This document shows, one piece after another, positions 1 to 10,339 of a DNA stretch of 64,000 nucleotides. Position 1 is the first letter of the stretch. The number at the start of each line of letters is the position of its first letter. The stretch covers positions 4,677,093 through 4,741,092 of the forward strand of contig JAJEKV010000084.1 of the NCBI GenBank assembly GCA_021234155.1, read 5' to 3'. Position numbers and translations under genes: made by a program. The notes under the pieces are model-generated. The model saw nothing but the letters and a program-made list of their open reading frames with translations, made no database searches and had not been told where the DNA came from. The DNA is from Isoetes taiwanensis. Lineage: Eukaryota > Streptophyta > Lycopodiopsida > Isoetales > Isoetaceae.

Positions 1-86
1 AAATAAATCTTTGGGCTTAAATCTGCTTGTATGGGTAAGGCCGAAATACATGGGTGAGGCCCAAAGATTCTACACAATCGTGCCCA

Positions 87-108
87 TTCTCGCCTCGTGA
101 GGCGAGAA
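87..108. repeat. Perfect 10-bp stem hairpin
   Basis: TTCTCGCCTC is followed by GT and then its exact reverse complement GAGGCGAGAA. It lies just before a very AT-rich stretch (120-215) built of TAATTAAT repeats. No gene is seen in 1-240. Function unknown. Confidence 0.6.
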
Positions 109-239
109 AAAGCTTCTCTTGTTTAATCATTTATTGTGTAATTAATTATAATTAATTAATTATATTATTAAGATAATTAATTATATTATGTAATTAATTA
201 TATTTATTAATTGTCGAATGGTTGTTTAGCCATGGAATT

Positions 240-570
240 GGAACCCCTCCTCCCTCCCTTCTTTTGTCATGTTCACGTTTTGCCCCTTCCCATATACCCC
301 ACCCCTTTGCCCCTACCCATACCCCTTTCCCTAACCCACCCCCTTTGCCCCTACCCATATACCCCAGCCCTTTCCCTACCCATACCCCTTTCCCTAACCC
401 ACCCCCTTTGCCCCTACCCATATACCCCATCCCTTTTGCCCCTACCCATACCCCTTTGGATATGGTCTCATAACCCCCTTTGCCTCTTTGCTCCCCCCCT
501 TTGCCCCTCCTCCTCTTTCCTAGCCCTCCCCTCCCCTCCCCTCCCCTCCCCCTGCCCTCCTACTCTTCAT
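240..570. repeat. Cytosine-rich low-complexity / imperfect tandem tract
   Basis: The plus strand is almost pure pyrimidine with A spacers. It contains irregular tandem copies of CCCCTTTGCCCCTACCCATA and CCCCTTTCCCTAACCCA, followed by runs of CCCCTCC. All three plus frames stay open for long stretches because the tract lacks stop triplets, so the proline-rich reading frames here are not credible genes. It could form C-rich/G-rich secondary structure. Confidence 0.7.
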
Positions 571-1094
571 TTTCTCGGATTGTCATATGCAACTGTTATC
601 CTTATTTTATCAAGAAGCAATCTAATAATGATTCAATGGCAACTTACTTTTTCTTTGCATGAGTCCCATTTTCAGTCCGAGTCCCAAAATTCGAGATTTG
701 TCCCACTTTAATTAAATACGACTTTCTGCCTCGGTAGCCTGTTGTTCCAACCCTATTAATACAAAAATTTCAAATAAGAATTGGCACGAATGTATCATCT
801 TGCTTCGAAACTGTATAAACAGAGAGTAGCACAGAAATACCTCCATTCCTCACATACAGTGGATTCTTGGACCCAAAATTGACCAAATTGGTTCGTGGTT
901 GGATTGGAGTAGCACTAAATCGGCCTCTCTACAAAAATAAGGTTGCATGAGGAAAGGAACAACAGAAAAACATGGGAGATCCACATTCTTGAAAGGGTCG
1001 AGTTCCACTATGGCTTGGCTTGAGCTCTTGTCGGTGAAAGCACCCGAGTATCCAGCACTTAGAATGAACTTGAGGTATGTATTTACAGGCTTGT

Positions 1095-1331
1095 CTATTG
1101 TTCCTTGTCTATTGTTCCTTCAACTGCGCATGCGGCACGGCAGCGATTTTCATCTTGTACAAAATTTGCTAATATAAAACATCTCATCATACTGTTTGTC
1201 CTTTGTGTAGGATGAAAGTTGTCCCAAAACACATACTTAGAAGCATCCTTGCATCTAAACCCTTCCAAGCTTTGTACAATATTGAGGCAGAAGGCAAACC
1301 CTTTCCAGAACAACCATGTGCATTGTCTCAA
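1095..1331 (-). pseudogene. GDSL esterase/lipase C-terminal fragment, copy A
   Basis: The minus-strand frame contains CKDASKYVFWDNFHPTQRTN. This matches the last conserved block of plant GDSL-type (SGNH hydrolase) lipases, where the Asp and His of D-x-x-H complete the catalytic triad. Both are present here (DNFHPT). Only about 78 residues are open, whereas plant GDSL lipases usually have around 350, and I see no Ser or Asn/Gly blocks nearby. This is therefore a dispersed exon fragment rather than a gene. Family assignment is confident; activity is excluded by length. Confidence 0.65.
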
Positions 1332-1562
1332 ACCTTGCCAACATAGACTAAGAATATGTAAATAATCTAAACTTAAATTTAAATAAGATAATCTACAAAA
1401 ATTTCAAATAAGAATTGGCACGAATGTATCATCTTGCTTCGAAACTGTATAAACAGAGAGTAGCACAGAAATACCTCCATTCCTCACATACAGAGGATTC
1501 TTGGACCCAAAATCGACCAAATTGGTTCGTGGTTGGATTGGAGTAGCACTAAATCGGCCTCT

Positions 1563-1931
1563 CTACAAAAATAAGGTTGCATGAGGAAAGGAACAACAGA
1601 AAAAACATGGGAGATCCACATTCTTGAAAGGATCGAGTTCCACTATGGCTTGGCTTGAGCTCTTGTCGGTGAAAGCACCCGATCCAGCACTTAGAATGAA
1701 CTTGAGATATGTATTTACAGGCTTGTCTATTGTTCCTTCAACTGCACATGAGGCAAGGCAGTGATTTTCATCTTGTACAAAATTTGCTAATATAAAACAT
1801 CTCATCATACTGTTTGTCCTTTGTGTAGGACGAAAGTTGTCCCAAAACACATACCTAGAAGCATCCTTGCATCTAAACCCTTCCAAGCTTTGCACAATAT
1901 TGAGGCAGAAGACAAACCCTTTCCAGAACAA
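1563..1931 (-). pseudogene. GDSL esterase/lipase C-terminal fragment, copy B, catalytic His lost
   Basis: This is the second tandem copy of the GDSL terminal block on the minus strand. The motif reads YVFWDNFRPTQRTN, so the catalytic His of D-x-x-H is replaced by Arg. The frame stays open for 122 codons, but residues beyond the GDSL block (for example the CFFCCSF stretch) have no family resemblance I can see. Copy A keeps the His, so the change arose after the tandem duplication. Confidence 0.6.
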
Positions 1932-2050
1932 TCATGTGCATTGTCTCAAACCTTGCCAACATAGACTAAGAATATGTAAATAATCTAAACTTAAATTTAA
2001 ATAAGAGAATCTACATTAACACAACCTCATTTGGCAATCAGAACCATTTC

Positions 2051-3325
2051 CACATCTAAGGATGCACATGATCCTGGAGAATCGCAGACTTTTATGGATT
2101 TCAAGCATCTAATGGTTCCAGACAGTAATGCAGATCCTTAATAAAAGCATGGGAAAAATGTAGAGTCACATGGCTCTTCCAATAAGCAAAGGGTTATCAA
2201 GAATTCCCCCCATCTTAGACCCAGAGCAAAAGAACTGGCCGTCTTTCCCTTTTGTAATGCAAAATTATGAAGGCAAAATCCTTGGAGAAATGTGAAAGCA
2301 AAGGGGCCTTACAGTACTAAGTCACTCTTGCATCACTATTGCAGCATGCAAAAGATGGCGAGAAGCTTATATGTGAATCCTTCTCTTTAAAATCCGAATT
2401 TGTTGTAGCATGCCAAAGACCATGTAGATCTTATATAAATCCTTCCCATTAATAGCCGATTTGACTAAAAATTTTGGCTATAGAGCTTGGTCGTTTTTTC
2501 CTGAAGGAAATTGAAGCTAGAAGCGAAACAGAGCACATACTTAGAAAGCTTTGTTAATCTGCTTGTGGTTTGTGCCTGAGCAATTGTACATAGACCACGG
2601 TTGTTGCTGGGGCTTGGGCGTAGGCACCAGGACTCACGGAGCCACATCTCCACATCTAAGGATGCACATGATCTTGGAGGATCGCAGACTTTTGTGGATC
2701 TCAAACATCCAATGGTCCAGACAATAGTGCCTCTAGCAATTTCGTTGTAGATTTGTCCTCTCGGAGACCTTGAGCAAGAAATGAGCAAGAATCGGCCATC
2801 TATATCATAATCCACCATTTATTCATTTCTACTGCAGATCTTTAATAAAAGCACGGGAAGAATGTAGAACAAAGTGTTCTTTCAATAAGCAAACGATTAT
2901 CAAGAATTCCCCCATCTTAGATCCAGAGCAAAAGAACTGGTCGTCTTTCACTTTTGTAATGCAACATTATGAAGACAAAATCCTTGGAAAAATGTAAAAG
3001 CAAAGGGGCCTTACAGTAGTAACTCTTGCATCACTGTTGCAACATGCAGAAGATAGCGAGGAGCTTATGTGAATCCTTCTCCTTGAACTCCAAATTTGTT
3101 GTAGCATGTCAAAGATTATGTAGACCTCATGTAGATCCTTCCCATTAATAGCCGATTTGACTAAAAATTCTGGCTAAAGAGCTTGGTCGTTTTTTTTTTG
3201 AAGGAAATTGAAGCTAACTGGAAAGCTTTCTTAATCTGCTTGTGGCTTGTGCCTGAGCAATTGTACATAGACCACGGTTGTTATGGGGCTTAGGCGTAGG
3301 CTCCAGAGCTCACAGAGCTCCCTAA
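2051..3325. repeat. Tandem duplication with 600-bp period
   Basis: The sequence beginning CACATCTAAGGATGCACATG at 2051 recurs at 2651, and the two units stay alignable (for example GCCTGAGCAATTGTACATAG near 2574 and 3248). The left arm of the giant inverted repeat begins inside the second unit, at 3216. No convincing coding sequence is seen; the minus-strand frame 2465-2818 is only partly conserved in the second unit. Confidence 0.75.
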
Positions 3326-3758
3326 ATTGCGGGCAGGCACTGATAGCCATAGCCGAGTGCTAGAGAACTCATTGCTAGAAGCCCGCTGCTAGTCTGAAGG
3401 TGAAAAAAACCTCAAGCCCTAAATCGATAGAGAAACTTGTAGGCATCTGGACCATTAAACCTTTAACTCAAAATCTGGGCCGTCTATTTTAGGGCGTGGT
3501 CCATTAGATGCTTGCACTAAAGCGTCATAATATAAGATTTGGATTGGGTCATCAAGGGGATCTTTTCGAGCTCTTTTTTGAGTAAAGGATGATAAAAAAA
3601 AGACATTAAAATAATTATGAAGATCGCCACGGCAAAACTTTCCAGCAATTGATTAGTCATTTGGCGAACTGCAAATGGAATTTACAGAATGACAATCCTT
3701 ACAGTTAATATTTGAAACACTAAGATGTAACATCATGTATAAGTACAATATGCTGGAG

Positions 3759-3778
3759 AAGATCACCGTGGCGATCTT
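3759..3778. repeat. Short palindrome AAGATC...GATCTT
   Basis: AAGATCACCGTGGCGATCTT is an imperfect 20-bp palindrome in the 3' flank of the degenerate methyltransferase-like gene. A partial copy (GAAGATCGCCACGG) lies at about 3620. See the related sites at 5874, 39738 and 41856. Confidence 0.6.
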
Positions 3779-4134
3779 CTCGGCAATAGTAAAGGATGTA
3801 ATCAATAAAAGACTTAAAAACATTGTCAAGCGAACACATAATTTCTATTCATCATTTGTCATAAAATTGACAAGACATCGCCTGAGCAATAAAATCACTG
3901 AGTTTCTGATACAGATTCAGGTATCACACTGAGTTCATTAGCCATACACCGAACATGCTTCTCACAATCTCTATAGCCTGCGAAGTGTCCATCTCTTAAT
4001 AGCCCGTCACATTGGGTACATCCACTTCCACGGCCTGGGCAACTTCTGCACATTTTCGGCTATGTGAAGCACTTTAGTGTCTCCAAGTAATTCCCGTTCT
4101 AGCTCATCTGAGAACTCGTAGGATGAAATATTTT

Positions 4135-6846
4135 TTATTTTTTACATGAAATAGAGTGCTTCTGTGTTCCAGTCGTCTCCATCTCGTCTTGTTCCTTGTC
4201 GTCGCTACCCAAATACTGAAATGTATTTTTACCTGCCGCAACAGCCATAGCCCGCTCAAAATATTGATTTATACGGTCTAGCTTTTGGAATGTAGGTTCC
4301 AAGGTGTCAATACCTTTCTGGGTGGACTCCAAAAGTCTCTTTATCTCCTGCATCCTTTCCTCATAGCTCTCCTCGTCCAGCTTGTTACAATATCATTCAG
4401 GTTGGATAAGTTTGTGCCTTGGGCAATCTTGAGATTGGGCATAGAATTGTCCCCCTGGTCTACATTCTTGTCCTCTGCTTTCTCTTCCTCCGAAATACCA
4501 GTTGACTGGTTTGGTATTTTGTCTAGTGTTTCCAAGAAAGATCGCAAGAAATGGTATATTTTGACATCCTTTATGAATGCCACACTTCGCTTTCCTTGCA
4601 TGAGCATTACATGCGAAGCTGTACCGGCTAAGAAGAAATCTAGGACACAACCATATTTAGGCACCAGCTGATCAATAATGTGATATGCTTATGATGTCTT
4701 CAACTGGCATTAAAAGACATGGTCACCATCCATTGCAGCCCAACTGTATCTCGGCTTGCCTGTGAATTACGTCTGATATTTCTTTTTTATTTTTGCATCT
4801 TAATCCTCCTTTCCAGTGAGAGGCATTGGCAGCAGGGGAGTGCTCTTCGGAGCATTATTCACCTGGTTGAGACGAAGTTCTAACTCTGGTTGCACTGGCA
4901 TAGCACGTGCCTCACTCCTGTTGATGCACATGTGGCTAATGTAATATTGATATTCTTTCTCTTTTCTCTTGCTCACACATCCCTGTTCATCATAAGTGCC
5001 CAAAGAAATATATGAACCGCGTTGGATTTAATTCTGACTGTACAAACTGTTTGGAAAGTTCACAGAACGCATTAGGATAACCAAAGAATAGACCTTAGCT
5101 TTTGTCATGCTCGCTATCCTCGTAAATGGTTCCATGTATTTCTTGCAATCCCATACTTTTGTGAAGCCATAAATATCAATAAACACCAGGGTTATATTCT
5201 CCGAAACAGAGGCAGGCATTGGAATGCCATCTTTTGTGATAACATGAAGTATGAACAACATTATTTTTCTCCTTTCTTTTCTTGGTCTCTTCTGATTTCA
5301 GTATATCTCTGATGGGTTCTAGAAAACAAATGGATGAGTTACCCAGCACATGATCTTTGTTCCAATTGGCCTTCGCGTATTCTGTGTTCGTGTGGGCAAT
5401 ATCTAATATTCTCTGCTCGGTGGAATCTGGAAAATCCACAAGCAGATCTTCAAAGAATGTATATTCTTTTTTGACCACACTACTGGCATAGAACAAAATT
5501 TCTCTCCGCAATAAAGGTTGAAGTTCTGGTATCGAGTGCTCTTTGTTTGCAATCAAACCTGCCGGAATATCCAGGCTGCACTTTCATGAAGGTCTTGCAT
5601 TCTAGAATTTAGTCAACCAGTTGGGAGAGTTCCGTATTAGACATGCCTCGGAGGTACCTAAGCCATATCTTGCTGAAAAAATCTTTGTTTGCTCTTTCAG
5701 GAGGCCCACCATGATCATCACACAACTTCTTACCAACCCATCTTGTAACCACTTCCATCAATTTCTTCCAAACTCTCTCCTTCAAAAAAATGAACAATTT
5801 TTCATCCTTCAATTTTTTTACCTTCAGAGTAGTGGTTGCTATCATAACAAAATCCTATAAAGAAGGGGTTATTAAGATCGCCACCGCGATCTTTACGACC
5901 TAAAAATCAACTCATACCTTCCATGTCAAGGTCGTTGCAGTGTCGATTGGTCCTTGAGCAGGACAATCATATGCCTTATGTTGATGCCATATTTGCTGGA
6001 ACTTTTCTATGAGTGATTCTTTATATATTGTATTCGCTATCAATTCGTTACATTGAATGCTTAACTCGATGTATTCCTTGCTAGTCAAGTTCCCGTTAAG
6101 CACTCTTGTTCTTCTTTTCATATATGCTTTAGCAATTTCTAGTTGTTGCTGCAACCAACCACTTCCACAAAGTAACTGTGCAGCACAAATGCTGTGATTA
6201 CCAGATATTATAAAGGATTTTTTCCCTTGCAAATCCTTAAACGTGCTTCAGGTGACCTTCTTTCTGAAAAATAAAATCTATTTAAGTTCTCTACAATTAA
6301 TTGCATTCAAGAGACTCTTCCAAAAGAATTACCTGGTAATGGGGTCAAACGGCACCACGTCAGCAGGTATCAGCAACTTCTGAAGGTAACTGTGGAAGCT
6401 CTTAACCAATGTTTGCATATGGTCATTGGAGCGCATTTTGTGCATTAGATTACCCGGAGCTAGTAAACAATCAAATATCGATACTTTCATAAACCAATTC
6501 AAACCCATGGGATAAAACCGTTTGAACTGCTTCGTTTGAGAGCAGTTTGCTGAGCCATATTCTTTTCTTCCTGATTGAACCTCAAATCAGAAGTGATGCG
6601 GGTGCATTGGACCATGCGAGGGCATTGGAGGTAGAAGGAGCATTCACAAAGAGGAATTTGGGAACCGGAGGGCTAGCCACCGCCATCGGTGATTTAGCCA
6701 GTAGTTTAATCTTAAAAGTGGATAATTTCCTAGCGGTGTGCCTTCTCGTGAGAGATCGGGGCTTTGATAGCTAGGGGTTGGATAGGGTTAACGACGGCAG
6801 ATGGCTCAATCCTAGTAGCGGGTTGTGCATCTGGGGTTCTTGCCAT
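4135..6846 (-). pseudogene. Degenerate ParB-like / N4-N6 amino-methyltransferase-like gene, left arm
   Basis: A multi-exon minus-strand gene, possibly starting at the ATG at 6844-6846 (MARTPDAQPAT). Later pieces are LLAPGNLMHKMRSNDHMQTL (about 6350-6480); a ParB-like stretch with SGNHSICAAQLL (5912-6232); an alpha-rich part (5609-5845); a methyltransferase motif IV-like segment LVFIDIYGFTKVWD (about 5150-5200); a motif I-like segment VLDFFLAGTASHVMLMQGKR (about 4590-4650); and a coiled-coil C-terminus ending at the stop at 4135. The order ParB, motif IV, motif I fits beta-class N4C/N6A methyltransferases. The catalytic DPPY-type motif appears as DIYG, and several frameshifts and stops break the frame. 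The family call is inference from motifs. Confidence 0.45.
5874..5893. repeat. Short palindrome in an intron of the methyltransferase-like gene
   Basis: AAGATCGCCACCGCGATCTT pairs with itself (AAGATCGC ... GCGATCTT). It sits in an apparent intron between the ParB-like exon and the next exon. Confidence 0.6.
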
Positions 6847-7034
6847 TGACAGTTCTCCAAGTGCAGCTAAGGGTTTCACACTTTTTTTTTGCAGTTGCCC
6901 TTAGCAATTGGTGTCCACTCTTGAGGGCATTTTTTCATTTCATTTAGCCTTTAAAGTTATGGTTAGAGGCTTCTTATCGTTTGATAGCCCTTTCCTACAT
7001 GTAGAAAACCCTATAAAAATATCCATGTTTCCTT

Positions 7035-7767
7035 TTATACCTGATAGGGGCAAAGACTCATAGGACAAATAGATCCATCCAAAGCCCTTTGCGCTTGTAG
7101 GAACATTCTTTCCTGTGGCCGCCTTGTTCCCTTCCTAGCAGACATCATCGAGGGGTCATAGTTTATCCACTTCAAAACAAACTCTAGGAACTGGAGTTGC
7201 TGGGTGTCCTCAACACTGCATATGAGAGCATCCTGAACATTGTTCTTTGTGCCTTCCCACATCGCAACTACAATGCCTATATGTTCAATGTCATCCTGGT
7301 TTGTACCAGTGCGCAAAAACAACAGTTCTTGATACCAGGGATTGTGGACAGAAAAGCGAGGGACAAATTGCTTTGAATGCATTGAGTAGAGATGAACAAT
7401 ACAATCATGTTTAAAATTGTTTGTTTTCAGAATATATGACACAGGAAGACCATTTTATTTATGTGTTTATCCAAAAAGCTAAAGCAATAAACTTTTTCTT
7501 TTGCAGCGATTTGCTCTGATAAGGTTCCGCTCTCGGTTTGTGGCAGAGCCAGAGGGAGCCATCTCTTCGATCCATTTTCGAGCCACAGGGTTGGTTATAT
7601 CCGGAGCAACATGATGGTCTAATATAACTTGTAGCCATATAGCTAGCCCGAGGTATGCTCTTTTCCCTACTTTCTATTTTTTTTTTCCAGCCAAGTATTG
7701 TGTTGCTTATGGATTTGAATGGTAACATGTCATAATTGTTAATCAACCGCTTCTGGGCAAGCATCAT
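7035..7767 (-). pseudogene. Uncharacterised exon set, left arm
   Basis: Two conserved open stretches on the minus strand. The first, 7035-7442, includes EHIGIVVAMWEGTKNNVQDA and EFVLKWINYDPSMMSARKGT. The second, about 7460-7640, includes the frame HHVAPDITNPVARKWIEEMA. Both recur in the right arm with frameshifts. They lie just 5' of the methyltransferase-like gene on the same strand and may be its upstream exons or a separate gene. I do not recognise the family. Confidence 0.35.
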
Positions 7768-8640
7768 CTCATTATATATTCCAATTCTATCATGCAGGAA
7801 GACAAACTTTGATGTTTTTTAGTTTGGAGAGGAGAACATTTGTCTTTCTTTATGCTACTAAGTTTTTGTATTCAAGTTTGCTTTGTCAATGTGAGAAAAT
7901 GTGACTTGTTTGAAGACAAAGTAACATTCCAAATTTTATTCAGTAATTTTATTCACTACATCTTAGTGGTGCTTAATTGCTGAAATTTGTATTAGAAATG
8001 CTAGTACATGTGTTCTTTTTATTGCAAGACTTTCGTGAAAAGCAAGGACATATTTCGGATCAAAGGTCTAAGTTACATTCAGAAGTTTTAGCAAGTTTTG
8101 ATTGCATAATTAGAATCAACATGATCAAATTAATGAGGATCATGTTTTAAATTGTTGAAATTCTGATTGTGTTTTGGCAAAAACATAACGTATTATTAGG
8201 TCCGCAGCTAAGGCATTACACATTATTTTAGCATTAGGTAACGGCCAACTTAACTGCTAACTATGGTTTGTAAGTGTAGTTCAAACTCTTAAAAAACACA
8301 TGAAACTCTCCAACAACTCGTTTGTTTTTCAAACTGGAAAGGGAGATGACACTCAAAACCCATCACATCAACCACCGAAAAGAATCGGTGCACATGTTTA
8401 CCTTAAGCATGCAACATAAATCCTAAAAAGTAAATTGAATTAATTCCTACGGCTATTTACTTGGAACTATTTAATGCCACGAAATTGTTTAGAACTTGGG
8501 AACTATCAAAAAGAATGCCCAGATGCACGTTCACTTACACAAAAGAAATCTCAAACAGTTTTGCTCAGCAAAGTTACAAACTCATAATGCTCTCAAAATA
8601 AACAGCCAAGGAATGCTCAGTACCTTTATCTTTGGTCATT
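7768..8640. other. AT-rich intergenic stretch
   Basis: About 870 bp without a credible reading frame, RNA gene or tandem repeat. It is mirrored at about 36,970-37,850, so it belongs to the ancestral duplicated segment. Confidence 0.5.
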
Positions 8641-8680
8641 CTAGCCTAGACCAACCTATTTGAGCACTATTTTTGTTTTA

Positions 8681-8948
8681 TCACATGCTCTCACAGATCT
8701 CTCTGACAGTTTCTAGTCTTACCAAATTGTGTTTAACTTTTCTGCATCCCATGCTTAATTTCTTAAGCAGATCTCTTAACAGAAATGAAGGAAAGAAAAT
8801 GGAGCTGTAATATAATATTAATGATTCGTTGCAGTTCAATCTTTTTCTTAACCAGTTGATTAAACACGTCGACAAGCACAAAGTTAGGTAGAGATATTCC
8901 TTCTGCCTCTTCCATGGCCATTGTAACTTCTTTCATAAATTCAGACAA
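8681..8948 (-). pseudogene. Uncharacterised conserved fragment, left arm
   Basis: The minus-strand frame from 8948 includes SEFMKEVTMAMEEAEGISLP and NFVLVDVFNQLVKKKIELQ. A second frame downstream reads LRDLLKKLSMGCRKVKHNLV, suggesting either a frameshift or an intron between them. It is helix-rich with no motif I recognise. The same sequence is at 36660-36927 on the plus strand. Upstream text (9000-9200) contains further coding-like pieces such as RSELEKIAAQISEA, so this is probably the tail of a decayed gene. Confidence 0.35.
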
Positions 8949-9546
8949 CTAAATTCATCTGCAAACTTTTTTACAATCCCGTTCTAGCTGTATAGTGCAT
9001 GGCTTCATCATCAACAAAGCTAACAAAATTACTTTTATAGTTAAAAACTTCAGCTGCTGTCTAAGAAACCTGCAAGCTTCATCATGATGCTAGCTGCAGT
9101 CGCTTCTGAAATTTGGGCAGCTATTTTTTCAAGCTCTGACCTTTTATCAGAGAGTGCAGTGCTTAATCTTTAAACATATCTTTTAGAGACCTCCAGCCTG
9201 AATAGTTAACCTTTTTTCTAATGCAGGAATACCAACCACGGATTCATGTTAGATGACTTAGCTGTGGATGGCTTTGAAAAGCTTCATTTTTTCTATTCTA
9301 ACTTCTAAAATGCATCATCAGTGTTCACATCATCTGCAGTAAATTTGTTTTGTAAACCTAATAAATCTATCCACCTTGCTCACAACCACTAGGGTTCTTC
9401 GCCCTTCTTATCAACCATTTGAGACATCCTAATACTCTCACATTTAGGAAAATCTACACTAGCAAATCTCATAATATAAAAAACTCTGAACAATCTCATG
9501 AAAATTATGTGATTACTCACAATCTATCCTTTAAAAAAAACTGTTT

Positions 9547-9923
9547 TCATCGAAGCCTTCTTGCTTCTCTTTCCGATTCAAGAAGGGTAAGGATGTCCCC
9601 TGCAAAAAGGCAAGCTTACTTCATCAAAACACAGATACATATAATTTGCACAAAAAGAAAAGGGAACAAAGCAAGAGCAGATGTATATACCTTCCCGAAC
9701 CGGCCCCTTAACGTTTCTCATAATAAGACGATTCTGGTCATCCAGAAACTTTACACGAACTTGAGTCACCTGACCTCGGGATCTAGTTCTTCCGATTACT
9801 TTCATCACTACGGCGAGCTTTACAGGTTGATCCTGTAACAAAAAAGAAGATCTCAACAACGCTGCGCCAATACAGAAAATAATTTAATCTTCATAAACTT
9901 GGAGATTGAGAATTGAATACCAT
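9547..9923 (-). CDS. RPS28: 40S ribosomal protein eS28 (RPS28), three exons, left arm
   Basis: The proposed CDS is complement(join(9547..9599, 9691..9832, 9921..9923)), 65 residues, the usual eS28 length. Exon 1 is only the ATG, followed by a GT donor. Exon 2 begins [14 protein letters not shown] and contains [20 protein letters not shown] and NVKGPVREG. Exon 3 gives [16 protein letters not shown] and a stop. Introns of 88 and 91 bp both have GT...AG borders (acceptors TTACAG and TTTGCAG). eS28 is a small-subunit protein near the mRNA channel. One oddity is that the highly conserved GRTGSRGQ reads GRTRSRGQ here, a Gly-to-Arg change that the right-arm copy lacks. Splicing looks sound; full function is uncertain because of that substitution. 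Confidence 0.85.
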
Positions 9924-9994
9924 GGCGGTACTAGACTTTGGGTTGCAGAGGCCGCAGCAAGATCTTTACAAGAGAAAGCTCTCAAGCAACCCGG

Positions 9995-10002
9995 AAACCC
10001 TA
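9995..10002 (-). promoter_or_regulatory. telo-box upstream of eS28, left arm
   Basis: AAACCCTA on the plus strand, about 70 bp upstream of the eS28 start codon. Telo-boxes near the transcription start are a known feature of plant ribosomal protein gene promoters. A TGGGCT (site II-like) motif lies at 10140-10145, consistent with the usual telo-box plus site II pairing. Confidence 0.5.
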
Positions 10003-10139
10003 CAGAAAACCTAACCTTTCTACGGCTGTGATTGGTTAAATAAGAAAGGGACATTTTATTTTCGTCAAGGAAAGTGGATCAACATTCTTGGATATCATCC
10101 AATCGCTGATTGCCATGTGGCAACCACTCTAAGGTAATT

Positions 10140-10145
10140 TGGGCT
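10140..10145 (-). promoter_or_regulatory. site II-like element upstream of eS28
   Basis: TGGGCT about 220 bp upstream of the eS28 start. TGGGCY motifs bind TCP-type factors in plant ribosomal protein promoters. The motif is short and could occur by chance. Confidence 0.3.
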
Positions 10146-10339
10146 TGATGAACGCCACGTTGGGGGAGGAGGGGTTCTCAAGCGCCGTCTTGTTCCTTCT
10201 AGAATCTTGTTCCTTCTAGCATGACGTCAAGGAAATTTGGTGTGCGTTTTTGTTTGTAGTTCAATGATGAAGGTGATCATTCTATCCAAGAATGAAAAAT
10301 GGATGAGCATTCTGGAACGACCCCCTGTTGGGCCAAGCA

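Larger units (their letters stand above)
761..2014. repeat. Tandem duplication of a ~630-bp unit
   Basis: Two direct copies, about 761-1394 and 1395-2014, start with ACAAAAATTTCAAATAAG and end before AATCTAC. They differ by scattered substitutions and small indels. Each copy carries the same minus-strand GDSL-lipase C-terminal fragment. The second copy lacks a short repeated TTGTCTATTGTTCC stretch present in the first. Confidence 0.85.

Noticed and set aside
300-420. Telomere-like CCCTAACCC units
   Set aside because: Only isolated matches inside a broader C-rich repeat; no run of the plant telomere unit CCCTAAA.
211-711. 166-codon Pro/Leu-rich frame in the C-rich tract
   Set aside because: Open in several frames only because the tract lacks stop triplets; no domain or codon signal.
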